Counted from the first letter of the stretch, positions 51,755 through 61,446 are shown. The stretch: DNA of 64,000 nucleotides from Hyunsoonleella aquatilis (GCF_014270105.1 NZ_JACNMF010000005.1:62001-126000), one strand, 5' to 3'. The notes: generated by a model not told the origin, from the letters alone. A program made the numbers and translations.

Positions 51755-54700
51755 CTATTCATGAAATTTATCGGTATATTTTGAAGGCGCTACACCGAAC
51801 TTTTTTTGAAAAGACTTGCTAAAATACTTGGGATCCTTGTATCCAACTTGATAACTTATTTGAGAAATATTGAGTTTTCCCTGTTCCATTAACTGAGCGG
51901 CGCGTTTCATTCTAAAATGTAGAATAAACTCGTTAGGGGTAAAATTGGACCACGCTTTAATTTTTGTAAACAACATCGTCCTACTTACACCCAGTTCTGA
52001 ACAAAAAAGCCTAACATCAAAGTCTTCATTACCTATATTTTCGTTTACTATGTGTAAGGCTTTCTTAAATAAGTTTTCGTCGTGTGATGAAATTATAACG
52101 TCGTTAGGTTTTAAAACATCATTGGTTGTAAATTTCTCTCTTAATTTTGCCCTAGCCTTCAACAAATTATGGACACGCAATTTAAATTCGGAAATATCGA
52201 AAGGCTTACTTATATAGTCATCGGCACCTCTCTCGAGCCCGTCCAATTTATAAACTAAGGATGTTCTTGACGTTAGAAGTATAATTGGTATATGGCTTGT
52301 TTTTAAATCTCCTTTAATCTTTGAACATAATTCTGTCCCTGTCATTTCAGGCATTATGACATCACTTACTATTATGTCTACAGCCTCTTTTTTCGCTCGA
52401 TTAAACGCTTTCTTTCCGTTTTCGGCCTCTATGACGTTATACGTTTGTATTAGTACATCCCTGATAAATTGTCTAAGCTCTGCATTATCTTCAACAACCA
52501 ATATGGTTTCTTTTTTATTCGGGTCTTTTACATTTATTTCATCTCCATTGGTTGCATTTAAGGCCTCTAATTGAGAAACATATTGGGATATGTCTTCACT
52601 AAACTTAAAATCCTCAATGATCTCCGATGCCTCTAGATGCACATTTCCTAATGGCAGTGTTACCGAAAATATAGAACCTTGCCCAGTTGGGTTATCCTCA
52701 ACTTTAATAGTGCCTTTGTGCAATTGGATAATACTTTTTGCAATGGCAAGGCCTATTCCTGTCCCCTTCGTATAATCATTGTCCTGCTTATTTTGGTTTG
52801 ATGCCTCAAAAAAGCGCTCAAATATTTTATCCTGAAACTCCTTTGCTACACCTACTCCAGAATCTTCGATGTTAATCCTAATTGCATCTTCCAACGCTTC
52901 TATCCGTACTACAATACTACCTCCCTTTGGGGTATAGCGAAAAGCGTTGGATATCAAATTGTAAAACACACGTTCCAATTTATGGCGGTCGTAATACACC
53001 AAGATTTCCTTCTCAGCACAAACAAACTCGAAATTGTAATGGCCATTTTTAGCATATTCGCTGAAGGAAAGGAATATTTCCCGCAAGAATTTGACAATGT
53101 TGCCCTCGGCCGCATTTAATTTGTACAAATTGTTTTCGTACTTCCTGAAATCCATTAGCCTGTTAATCAATTTTAATAAGTGGCCAGCATTGTTTTCAAC
53201 AACAAGGAGCTTTTTGTACATTTTACTGCTTCCCTGGTAGTTTTCTATTATTTGTTTCAGTGGCCCAAGGATTAGCGATAACGGCGTTCTAAACTCGTGG
53301 GAAATATTGGTAAAGAATTCCAGCTTGCTTTTATTAATCTCTTTTGTTCTTTCTGCCTCAACATGCTCCAAGTGCAGATCGTGTTTTAGTTTTGCTTTAG
53401 TTTTCTGGATACCATACAAAAAGTATAAGGCAATTAAAATTAAAATACCATAAATTGCAAAAGCCCACCAAGTACGCCAGGGTGCCGGTGCTACTCGGAT
53501 ATTAAGTTGAGTAATATCTTTATTCCATACCCCATCATTGTTAGCACCCTGAACCTCAAAAATATACTCGCCGGGTTTCTGGATGGTGTAATTTGCCGTA
53601 TTAGTTTGGGTAATATTCCACTCCTGCTCTAAGCCCTTTAGCCGATATTTGTAAGTATTATTGCTAGAATTAATGAAGTTTGGAATTGAAAATGATACGC
53701 TGAAATTTCCTTGATTATAGTCCAGTTCTATATCATCGGTAAAAGGCAGGGTGTATTCTAAAATCTTATTATTGGCATTCGCTTTATCAGCATCCCTAAT
53801 TTCAAAATTGGTTAAAATTACTTGGGGTGAATACTCATTTTCATGGAGCCTATCCGTACTTATGACCGTTGCCCCATTGGGTCCACCAAAAAAGAATGTT
53901 GAGTTGTCAACCTTTAGACTGGCATTGTCATTAAATTCATTACTGATAACCCCATCACTTTGGTTATACAATTTAACGGCTTTAGTTTTACTGTCATAAG
54001 AAACAATTCCTTGATTGGTCCCCATCCATAGTAGGCCGGATCCGCCTGCCAAAATACTTCGTACCGCTGACACCCTTACATCATTTATTCTAATAGAAAC
54101 AGGTTTAATACTATCTCCTTCTATCTTAAGCAGGCCTTTGGACTTTGTTCCTACCCATATAGTATTTGATAAATCTTGTAATAAAGCCACAACATCTTCA
54201 CCATATTGCAACTTTTCGTCATACAAATAATGTGTTATAGTCCCTGAGGTACTAATTTTATTGAGCCCTTTTTGTGTGCCAATCCAGGTATTATTGTCTT
54301 TGTCAGTACAAATTGATCGAATTAAGTCATTTGACAAGGTATTGGCTTTGGAATCTGAGTGTTTAAAACGTTGATATTTTCCGGTTTCCTTGCTAAACTT
54401 AAAAACGCCTTTGCCAAAAGTTCCTATCCAAATGTTTTGATGTGAATCTTGTTTTACAGCATATACCCCTACATTATTAATTAACTTCTTTAAATCAGGT
54501 GGTAAAGCAGAAGGTTCAAATTGTTTCTCCCTTGTATTATAAACTTGTAATCCGTTTTTGAAGGTACCTATCCACAGCTCATCTTTATTAAGGCTATTAA
54601 GCGTTTTTATATTATTGTCCGATAATACCGAATTGTCCGCTGTCAAATAGGAAAAAGAATTTTTTTCTCTATCCCACACATTCAATCCACCACCTTCTGT

Positions 54701-55804
54701 ACCAAAAAAAACATTTTTACCATCCGATTCAATCGAACTTACAACGGAATAGCTAAGCCCCTTTCCGAATTGATTTTGCGTAATATTTTGGAAATTACTA
54801 TTGGAAGGGTCCCAGATATTGATACCACCATAATATGTACCGATCCAAATAGAACCTTTTTGATCTTTGAATAGCGCTTTTATGGAGTTTTTACTTAAAC
54901 TACGGACATCATCAATATCGGCTTGTAATATTCTAACACTTTCATTGGACTCAACAAGTATCAACCCCTGATAAGAGCCAACCCAAAGTAAGCCGTTATC
55001 GTCTAACAAAAGTTGTCTGATATTTTGAATTTGACTTTTCTTAGTTTCTTTTTCTATGAACGGAACAAACCTGTAACTGTTTGGATTAAACTTTATCAAG
55101 GCGTGTTCTTGGGTAGCTAATAAAACTGTACCATCCTTGAGCTCAATTAAATCTTGGATACTATAAATAGCACTGCCCTCAATTCGTTTAACACTGAAAT
55201 CTTGGCTTAGTTTAGCTTCAAAAACGCCTGCCCCTGTACCCAGTAGTATTTTTCCCGAGGACATCTCTAAAATCGACATAACGCGCCGTACTGCAGGAGT
55301 AAGGCCTTCAGTCAAATAATTCTTAAATTTTTTGCTAACTGGGTCATAAACCGAAAGTCCACCAGAAGTCCCCAAATAAATATTTCCATCGGATAGCTCG
55401 GATATTTTCCAAATAGTATTATTGGCTAGTGCGTCCGTACTTTCTTGGTGAAAGTACTGTGTAAATGAATCTGTTTTGGGGTTATATTTATTCAGCCCGT
55501 TATAAGTGCCAATCCACAAATTTCCCTGCCCATCTTCATGGATCGCCAAAACATCATTGTTGCTAATAGATTTGGGGTTACCTTCCTCATTACGGTAGAT
55601 GGTAAATTCTGTTCCGTCGTACTTGTTTAAACCATCTCTTGTACCAATCCAAATTTGGCCTAGGCGGTCTTGGTGTATGGCAATTGCAGAGCTTTGAGAC
55701 AGACCGTCTGCAGTAGTTAAGTGACTAAATGCATACTTCCCTGGTTGACCCGCACACCAAAATCCAAAACCCAAATACACAATTAAAAACAGAAACCTAA
55801 GCAT
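51755..55804 (-). CDS. Hybrid two-component system regulator of the PUL (HTCS)
   Basis: A 1349-residue one-polypeptide sensor-regulator. After a signal peptide, residues about 25-650 hold repeated Reg_prop blades (IWIGTRDGLNKYD and many variants), then a Y_Y_Y domain (about 680-760), a membrane helix (about 776-800), HisKA (NISHEFRTPLSLILGP, about 835), HATPase (GTGIGLAIAKSI), receiver (IIVSDVIMPEMTG, about 1143) and a C-terminal AraC-type HTH (MEQGKLNISQISYQVGYKDP). Such proteins sense oligosaccharides in the periplasm and switch on the adjacent susC operon. It is co-oriented with susC, 488 bases upstream. A tRNA-like repeat lies about 100 bases upstream of its start. Confidence 0.95.
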   Translation of the reverse strand: MLRFLFLIVYLGFGFWCAGQPGKYAFSHLTTADGLSQSSAIAIHQDRLGQIWIGTRDGLNKYDGTEFTIYRNEEGNPKSISNNDVLAIHEDGQGNLWIGTYNGLNKYNPKTDSFTQYFHQESTDALANNTIWKISELSDGNIYLGTSGGLSVYDPVSKKFKNYLTEGLTPAVRRVMSILEMSSGKILLGTGAGVFEAKLSQDFSVKRIEGSAIYSIQDLIELKDGTVLLATQEHALIKFNPNSYRFVPFIEKETKKSQIQNIRQLLLDDNGLLWVGSYQGLILVESNESVRILQADIDDVRSLSKNSIKALFKDQKGSIWIGTYYGGINIWDPSNSNFQNITQNQFGKGLSYSVVSSIESDGKNVFFGTEGGGLNVWDREKNSFSYLTADNSVLSDNNIKTLNSLNKDELWIGTFKNGLQVYNTREKQFEPSALPPDLKKLINNVGVYAVKQDSHQNIWIGTFGKGVFKFSKETGKYQRFKHSDSKANTLSNDLIRSICTDKDNNTWIGTQKGLNKISTSGTITHYLYDEKLQYGEDVVALLQDLSNTIWVGTKSKGLLKIEGDSIKPVSIRINDVRVSAVRSILAGGSGLLWMGTNQGIVSYDSKTKAVKLYNQSDGVISNEFNDNASLKVDNSTFFFGGPNGATVISTDRLHENEYSPQVILTNFEIRDADKANANNKILEYTLPFTDDIELDYNQGNFSVSFSIPNFINSSNNTYKYRLKGLEQEWNITQTNTANYTIQKPGEYIFEVQGANNDGVWNKDITQLNIRVAPAPWRTWWAFAIYGILILIALYFLYGIQKTKAKLKHDLHLEHVEAERTKEINKSKLEFFTNISHEFRTPLSLILGPLKQIIENYQGSSKMYKKLLVVENNAGHLLKLINRLMDFRKYENNLYKLNAAEGNIVKFLREIFLSFSEYAKNGHYNFEFVCAEKEILVYYDRHKLERVFYNLISNAFRYTPKGGSIVVRIEALEDAIRINIEDSGVGVAKEFQDKIFERFFEASNQNKQDNDYTKGTGIGLAIAKSIIQLHKGTIKVEDNPTGQGSIFSVTLPLGNVHLEASEIIEDFKFSEDISQYVSQLEALNATNGDEINVKDPNKKETILVVEDNAELRQFIRDVLIQTYNVIEAENGKKAFNRAKKEAVDIIVSDVIMPEMTGTELCSKIKGDLKTSHIPIILLTSRTSLVYKLDGLERGADDYISKPFDISEFKLRVHNLLKARAKLREKFTTNDVLKPNDVIISSHDENLFKKALHIVNENIGNEDFDVRLFCSELGVSRTMLFTKIKAWSNFTPNEFILHFRMKRAAQLMEQGKLNISQISYQVGYKDPKYFSKSFQKKFGVAPSKYTDKFHE

Positions 55805-55900
55805 CGAGAACCAAAATGTATAGCTGGATAAATATAGAAGTATTGAATCAAATAAAAAAAGTAAGTGCCTTTATTTTGAGCCTGTCTTAACGGTTTCAAT

Positions 55901-55936
55901 GTGATTACGCGACAGGATTAAATATCCTGAAAACGT
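55901..55936. repeat. Direct repeat copy 1, tRNA-Arg 3'-end-like
   Basis: The block starts GTGATTACGCGACAGGATTA and ends AATATCCTGAAAACGT. Apart from a 2-base insertion and one substitution it equals the repeat at 61187-61220. Its core is a hairpin CAGGAT-N5-ATCCTG corresponding to the tRNA T arm. Confidence 0.7.
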
Positions 55937-56063
55937 ATAACTCTTTTATTTACTAATTTTACATAACTGACAGTAATAGCATTGCTTGCCATTCTTTTGG
56001 AAACCACTGCCACTACATGGTTTTTGGCATTCCTTACAATCCAGATTATATAAAATATCACAA

Positions 56064-56762
56064 ATGAAGAAATTCACAAATTCTGTTCGCCAAAAACTTC
56101 AAAATATAAGTACTGCTACCATTGCTACTTGCCTATTCAAGAAAGTGTTAGAAAATCAATTTCTTCAAAACGTAAAGCCTCTTGGTAGAACTAATCAAAA
56201 TATGGTTGGAGAAGCTTTCACTTTAAGATATATTCCTGCAAGAGAAGATTTAAATCCGATTAGTGTATTTCGAGATGCAAATCATCCAGAAAGAGTTGCT
56301 GTCGAAACATGTCCCAAAGGAGCCGTTTTAATTATTGATAGCAGAAAAAATGCTCGAACAGCCTCAGCTGGAGCTATATTAATAACTAGGCTTATGAAAC
56401 GCGGTGCTTCTGGAATAGTAACCGATGGTGGTTTTAGAGATTTAGGTGAAATTATGGTATTAGATTTTACTTCATATCATTTAAACCTTCCGCTCCAACC
56501 AACTTAATTTTACATCAAGCTATGGATATTAATGTTCCTATTGGCAGTGGTGATTTGGCTGTTTTTCCTGATGATAATGTTGTTGGAGATAGTGATGGTG
56601 TCATGATTATTCCTTCTAATATAGCTGAAGAAGTAGCTAATGAGTGTGAGGAAATGACTCTTTTTGAAGATTTTGTTTTTAGAACAGGTGACTATTGTTG
56701 GTCTTTACCCAACAACAGACCAGCAAACTTTAATTGATTTTGAAAATTGGAAAAATAAATAA
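56064..56762 (+). pseudogene. RraA-family gene broken by two single-base frameshifts
   Basis: The start ATG at 56064 (MKKFTNSVRQKLQNISTATI) leads into a clear RraA-family reading frame (RYIPAREDLNPISVFRDANH, DGGFRDLGEI) that ends prematurely at 56505-56507. The coding sequence resumes one frame over (SAPTNLILHQAMDINVPIG) and then shifts back to the first frame (LEQVTIVGLYPTTDQQTL) to a stop at 56760-56762. One missing T in the run at 56480-56482 and one extra T in the run at 56676-56680 explain both. The corrected product would be 232 residues, the family length. RraA-like proteins include 4-hydroxy-4-methyl-2-oxoglutarate/OAA aldolases and RNase E inhibitors. Both shifts are in T runs, so sequencing error is possible. 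Confidence 0.85.
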
Positions 56763-56774
56763 GCTTAAACCTAT

Positions 56775-59700
56775 CTATTGCTTTATCAGAATTTGATTTA
56801 CATTTTCAGAATCACTGGTGACTTTTAAAATATAAACACCTTGCGCTAATGCTTTTAAATCAAAGCTACCTGATGTTGCCGAAATTGTGTCATTGAATAT
56901 AAGTTGTCCATTAATGGAGTATAACTGTATCGTACTAGTACCCTTTAAATTTTTTAAATAGAGATTATCTTCAATGGGGTTCGGGTACAGTACAATCTCT
57001 AATTCGTCATCAGAAGTATTACTTTTTTCAAAATAAGGTAAGGCAAAATTGTAAGCATCAATACCAATTTGTTTACCTATGAGCCTTCCCGGAATGTCAT
57101 CAGCTGGTGGGTGAATACCTCCCCAAATTCTCGACAAACTCGTTTGATCTGAAGCATCTCTATACGTTGCCCATTGCAAGGTTACATCTACTGAAGGGCC
57201 TTTTTCGAATACCAAAAACTCATCTTTTTTGGCTACAAATTCCCCCATGCCTCCAGGAAAAAACGCATCTCCAGTAATTAAAGTCATTACCTCAGCAGCG
57301 GCTCTAGAAAAAGTTGAGTGCCCAGACACAAAACCTGCAAAAGGCGGTGTTACAAAGCTTGGACGTTGATAAGGCCACCAGTTTTCTGCCAAGATCCATC
57401 CTACACCAGCTACATCGGTTGTGGCATTGTCTATAAAATTATGACCTCTCCATGCCTTTAGTTTTATTTCACCAACATGCTCATCGTTTATTCCACTTAA
57501 TGGATCTCCAGCCTGAACAACTTCTATATAACCCTCTTTCAATTCTATGCCTTCAGGGTTATAGTTTGGCAAGTTATTGTCTGTACTTTGACCTAGCTCG
57601 CACATATATCGTATCGCTGAAATAGGACGTATATAATCATGCCATCCTTTTATACCCCATGCGGCTATCGCGGAATCATGTAAGGCTCCTCCTAATATAA
57701 AATAGGCTTTTACATCCCATTCTAAGGGACTTAATTCATCTCCTTGTCCATTAAACTTTCGTTCAAAGAGTTCATGATCTGTTACATAATTGAGTATGGT
57801 AAACCAATGTCCTGGTGGTGTTTCTGAATCTGGGCCATCTGCCCAGAACTCTGCCAATACTCTTGCATAATCTGCTCTTGGCACCATTTGGGTTTTATAG
57901 GCTTGTCCTGTTACTGGATTTATAGCATGACCTAAACTGATATCACCTCCTTCTAGCTCATTATAAAAATCAGGGTAGTTGGCGTATGAATTAGGAAACA
58001 GATTAATATCTATATTTCCAATGGACTTTGGTGATATATCCCACATCACCCCATCGGTTGGGTCTAAATGAGAACTCCATAAAGACACCAATTCAAAGTT
58101 CCATTTGTATTGTTCTCTAGAGGATGCACTAGCTCCACTTAAGTGTGGTGGTGCCTCTGGATTGTGGTAAACGGTATAATCATTTCCATTTTTGCTAAAA
58201 GTTTCCTTATCTGAATCTGATAAGGAAAAAGGATGTACTGCTCCCCATTCTGGACTCAAAAATTCTGGTGTAGATCCTTCTATTAAATTACCACTCTGAT
58301 CAATAAAAGTATTAAAGGTTAATGGTTGCCATTTGCTAGAGGCTACGATACCTGTTAGGGCGTCAGGTCCGTTTAAATCCAATGCCGGATTTACTGGCTG
58401 ATAAAAAGCATTATCGTACCCTGTTATTTCTCTAGAGTTATCGGTAAACCCATAATTAATAATAGTTTGTGCAACATAATTCCCTAAAGCAGCGGCATCT
58501 CCTGATTGATAATCCATAGAAATATTACTAATATCATAGCCTAATTGTTTCATGATTAGATTAAAGCGTTCTAAAGATGTATCTGCACTTGGAGAATCTT
58601 CAAATCGATGTACAAGTAAACGATAAGCGGCATAACTCATAGCTTTTTCTTTAGATGCAGCTATTGATTCAGCTAGTTCAAATTCAACCAAATCACTCGT
58701 AAACCCATGTACTTCATTACCTATTAAATAAGGCTTAGTACTTTCGTAAATTGCCCAAACATCATACAGGGCTACGGAGGTATGAAATAAGTTTCTGGCA
58801 TGTACTGTAGGCCTTGCATAATCTCCACGAATAGCTTCTAGCAGTGCTTCATTCCAGATCCTAGCAATAGAAGTATCTTCTGATAAATTATCGATATGAA
58901 GATTTACAATTAGTTCTGCTTCACTATTAGAACAAGAGTTGCCACTTTCTAAAGCAATGACTCTTCCTTGTTCTACAAATTCCCATGTTATTTGTATATT
59001 GTTTGTGCCTTGACCATTGATAATTTTACCTCCTTCTACTGTCCAAGATACTTGTGAACCAGAAGTGGCATTGTAAGTATATGTTTCTGTTTTGTAAAAC
59101 CCAGATGCTGTATTTCCTGAAATGTCATTTGGCGGTAAGTATTGGCAACTACCATCATCAACAGTTGCAGTTGGATTATAAGTACAAGAATTAGGGTCTG
59201 TACAGCCAGAAATTTCTATTGAAAGATCATTCCCTTCCTTGATCCTGTAACGTTGATTAGGAGTGACATCCTCGAAATTTTGACTATAATCATCAGACCA
59301 AATGATCTCTACATTATCAATCACATCATTATCTGCTAAACCAAAATGTACAACCAATGAATGTTGACTACAGTGACTCCCTTGACCATGGATTTCTTGA
59401 ATTAGTTGCTCACCATTTACTGTAAGCTTCACCTTTGCACCAATAGCATCCTTGTTAATTGATTCACCTTCAAGTTTAAATTGCACCCAGTTTTTACCCT
59501 GAGTACTACCAGGGTTTAATTGGTTTTGATATAATGTTGTTCGCGCATCCGTACCAACCGAATGGGTTTGCACAACAACTACAATATCTAAATCACCATC
59601 CTTATCATAATCACAATACGCCATCCCTCTTCCTCTATTGGAATCACCAATTCCAGATTCAAAGGATATATCGGTAAATGTCATACCATTATTATTAATA

Positions 59701-60839
59701 TAAAGTTTATTTGGGTCGTCCTCTCCTGTTGAAATTGAATTTGCTGATGGTGTTTTTCCATTAGCAACAAATAAATCTGGCCATGTATCATTATTTACAT
59801 CTAAAAAAGCCGTTCCCCAACCTGTAGTAAGAAACTCACTTCCATTACCGTCTTGTGCATAGGTGTTTTCAACATTTGCTGATGTACTATCATCGGTAAA
59901 TGTTTGGTCCCCATTATTTCTTAGAAGCACATTCCTACCTAGGTTTGTGAGATAGTAATCAAAATCATTATCCTTATCGATATCGGCATATGCAATGCCC
60001 ATAGCGAATATTCCAATGTCGGTTCTTGTCTGTTGAGATACATTACTATATAAACTTTGTGGGTAATTGTTGGCATATAATGCATTGGGTTCAATATAAG
60101 CTCCAAAATCATTTGCCAGATATATATCTTGATCGTGATCTAGATCAAAATCAGTTGGCATTACAGCCAAAGCACATCCTGTGTTGTCTAATCCTAATAT
60201 TTGTGCTTTTTCACTAAATGTTCCATCTCCATTATTCTCGTAAAAATAATTTTCAAAACAAGTATGACTAAATATTACATTTCCTTGATCATCCTCCGAA
60301 TCATCCTGATTCTCTATATAATTAACCACATAAATATCTAAAAAACCATCTTTATTATAATCTAACACTGATGCCCCCATAGAAAAACTAACCTCAGTAA
60401 TACCCGCAACTAAACCCGACTCTGTAAAAGTACCGTTCCCATTATTTAAAAAAAGTAGATTTCTTTTAAAATTACTTCCAGGATTACGCCCTCCCCAGGT
60501 AGTAATAAATAAATCTCTATAACCATCATTATTTACATCAGCACTTACAACACCTGTTGTATAGAAATTATCTGTTATATCAAATCCTGCATTTGGAACA
60601 ATTTCAAAAGTCCCATTAGCCATATTTCTATACAAGACATCTCTTGTTCTACCACCTACAATATATAAATCTTCCCAACCATCATTATCATAATCAAAAA
60701 ACACACAGCCACCACCCAAAGTTCCAATTTGATCATAGATATGATCTATTCCAGAAACAGCACTTACTTCTGCAAATGTTTGTGCATTTAGGCCTAAGGA
60801 AGCTATTGATAATAAACCTAATAATTGTATCGTTTTCAT
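56775..60839 (-). CDS. Secreted CRTAC/UnbV-vanadium haloperoxidase fusion with T9SS tail
   Basis: A 1354-residue protein. The start at 60839 gives a signal peptide (MKTIQLLGLLSIASLGLNAQ). Residues about 25-470 carry FG-GAP/VCBS repeats (FFDYDNDGWEDLYIVGG, YCDYDKDGDLDIVVV), about 475-540 an ASPIC/UnbV domain, then CTDPNSCTYNPTATVDDGSC and a beta-rich PKD-like linker. Residues about 650-1255 are a vanadium-dependent haloperoxidase/PAP2-like domain in which all vanadate-site residues are seen: Lys and Arg of KGWHDYIRP (about 1064-1071), SGHS (about 1171) and Arg/His of RIWGGIH (about 1236-1242). Residues 1280-1354 are a type A T9SS tail. It faces the rraA pseudogene. Confidence 0.88.
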   Translation of the reverse strand: MKTIQLLGLLSIASLGLNAQTFAEVSAVSGIDHIYDQIGTLGGGCVFFDYDNDGWEDLYIVGGRTRDVLYRNMANGTFEIVPNAGFDITDNFYTTGVVSADVNNDGYRDLFITTWGGRNPGSNFKRNLLFLNNGNGTFTESGLVAGITEVSFSMGASVLDYNKDGFLDIYVVNYIENQDDSEDDQGNVIFSHTCFENYFYENNGDGTFSEKAQILGLDNTGCALAVMPTDFDLDHDQDIYLANDFGAYIEPNALYANNYPQSLYSNVSQQTRTDIGIFAMGIAYADIDKDNDFDYYLTNLGRNVLLRNNGDQTFTDDSTSANVENTYAQDGNGSEFLTTGWGTAFLDVNNDTWPDLFVANGKTPSANSISTGEDDPNKLYINNNGMTFTDISFESGIGDSNRGRGMAYCDYDKDGDLDIVVVVQTHSVGTDARTTLYQNQLNPGSTQGKNWVQFKLEGESINKDAIGAKVKLTVNGEQLIQEIHGQGSHCSQHSLVVHFGLADNDVIDNVEIIWSDDYSQNFEDVTPNQRYRIKEGNDLSIEISGCTDPNSCTYNPTATVDDGSCQYLPPNDISGNTASGFYKTETYTYNATSGSQVSWTVEGGKIINGQGTNNIQITWEFVEQGRVIALESGNSCSNSEAELIVNLHIDNLSEDTSIARIWNEALLEAIRGDYARPTVHARNLFHTSVALYDVWAIYESTKPYLIGNEVHGFTSDLVEFELAESIAASKEKAMSYAAYRLLVHRFEDSPSADTSLERFNLIMKQLGYDISNISMDYQSGDAAALGNYVAQTIINYGFTDNSREITGYDNAFYQPVNPALDLNGPDALTGIVASSKWQPLTFNTFIDQSGNLIEGSTPEFLSPEWGAVHPFSLSDSDKETFSKNGNDYTVYHNPEAPPHLSGASASSREQYKWNFELVSLWSSHLDPTDGVMWDISPKSIGNIDINLFPNSYANYPDFYNELEGGDISLGHAINPVTGQAYKTQMVPRADYARVLAEFWADGPDSETPPGHWFTILNYVTDHELFERKFNGQGDELSPLEWDVKAYFILGGALHDSAIAAWGIKGWHDYIRPISAIRYMCELGQSTDNNLPNYNPEGIELKEGYIEVVQAGDPLSGINDEHVGEIKLKAWRGHNFIDNATTDVAGVGWILAENWWPYQRPSFVTPPFAGFVSGHSTFSRAAAEVMTLITGDAFFPGGMGEFVAKKDEFLVFEKGPSVDVTLQWATYRDASDQTSLSRIWGGIHPPADDIPGRLIGKQIGIDAYNFALPYFEKSNTSDDELEIVLYPNPIEDNLYLKNLKGTSTIQLYSINGQLIFNDTISATSGSFDLKALAQGVYILKVTSDSENVNQILIKQ

Positions 60840-61186
60840 AATGGCCAGATGCCTTAAAGCATTTATAGTAGCGCTAGAATTGATGAGAATGTTTATTTCC
60901 TTCCTCAATGCTGTTATAATATCATAAAACATTCATTTTTCATCATTATCTTCTAGTTTATTTAAAGGGCATTTCTATATTGTTTTAAAGATTCTCAAAA
61001 ATAACATTTCGCTCATACTTTTAATCACTTGTGTGTGTTAAATTCTTTTTGAGTCATTTCGAAAAGGGTTAATTATAGGGCTAGAACATATGGGATATAA
61101 TGACTAATCCCAAAAAACAAAAACCCGAAAATATCGAGGTTTAACGTCTTTTATTAGAATTTTATAGACTTTATTAGTCTAAAGTA
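60840..61186. other. Gap without gene
   Basis: A 347-base AT-rich region with an imperfect dyad AAACCCGA (61121-61128) / TCGAGGTTT (61134-61142) followed by a T-rich tract, a possible weak terminator. A longer upstream extension of the haloperoxidase frame into 60840-60932 has no signal-peptide support. Confidence 0.4.
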
Positions 61187-61220
61187 GTGATCGCGACAGG
61201 ATTGAATATCCTGAAAACGT
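61187..61220. repeat. Direct repeat copy 2, tRNA-Arg 3'-end-like
   Basis: GTGATCGCGACAGGATT (61187-61203) is identical to 61296-61312, i.e. the last bases of the tRNA-Arg gene, and is followed by GAATATCCTGAAAACGT shared with copy 1 at 55901-55936. Confidence 0.72.
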
Positions 61221-61230
61221 TCCGCTTTGA

Positions 61231-61291
61231 AAATAGTCCAAACAAAAAAAACGCTCAAGCAAACTTGGCGTTTTTTTTGTTTGGACTATTT
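61231..61291 (-). terminator. Long perfect inverted repeat, terminator of tRNA-Arg
   Basis: 24-bp perfect arms (61231-61254 and 61268-61291) reading AAATAGTCCAAACAAAAAAA plus ACGC and its complement, with an additional CAAG/CTTG in the loop. GC-rich tip followed by eight T residues on either strand makes it a bidirectional terminator just after the tRNA. Confidence 0.85.
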
Positions 61292-61296
61292 ATCCG

Positions 61297-61370
61297 TGAT
61301 CGCGACAGGATTCGAACCTGTGACCGTCTGCTTAGAAGGCAGATGCTCTATCCAGCTGAGCTACGCGACC
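61297..61370 (-). tRNA. tRNA-Arg (anticodon TCT)
   Basis: A complete 74-nt cloverleaf on the minus strand. Acceptor stem GGTCGCG pairs with CGCGATC (one G-U), discriminator A; D arm GTAGCTCAGCTGGATAGAGC; anticodon loop CTTCTAA with TCT at 61334-61336 on stem TCTGC/GCAGA; T arm CAGGTTCGAATCCTG. CCA is not encoded. Confidence 0.97.
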
Positions 61371-61382
61371 ATTAAAGCGGTG

Positions 61383-61412
61383 CAAATATAAAACATCCTA
61401 ATAATAAAACAA
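61383..61412 (-). promoter_or_regulatory. Promoter of tRNA-Arg
   Basis: Minus strand TTG (61410-61412), 19-base spacer, TATATTTG (61383-61390): a full Bacteroidota -33/-7 promoter placing the start about 6 bases before the mature tRNA. Confidence 0.75.
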
Positions 61413-61446
61413 GATAATTGTTTCTTAATTTGGGACGATTATTCCA

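Noticed and set aside
61187-61375. 62-codon plus-strand ORF over the tRNA region
   Set aside because: It is antisense to tRNA-Arg and its terminator; the coding look is produced by the tRNA sequence.
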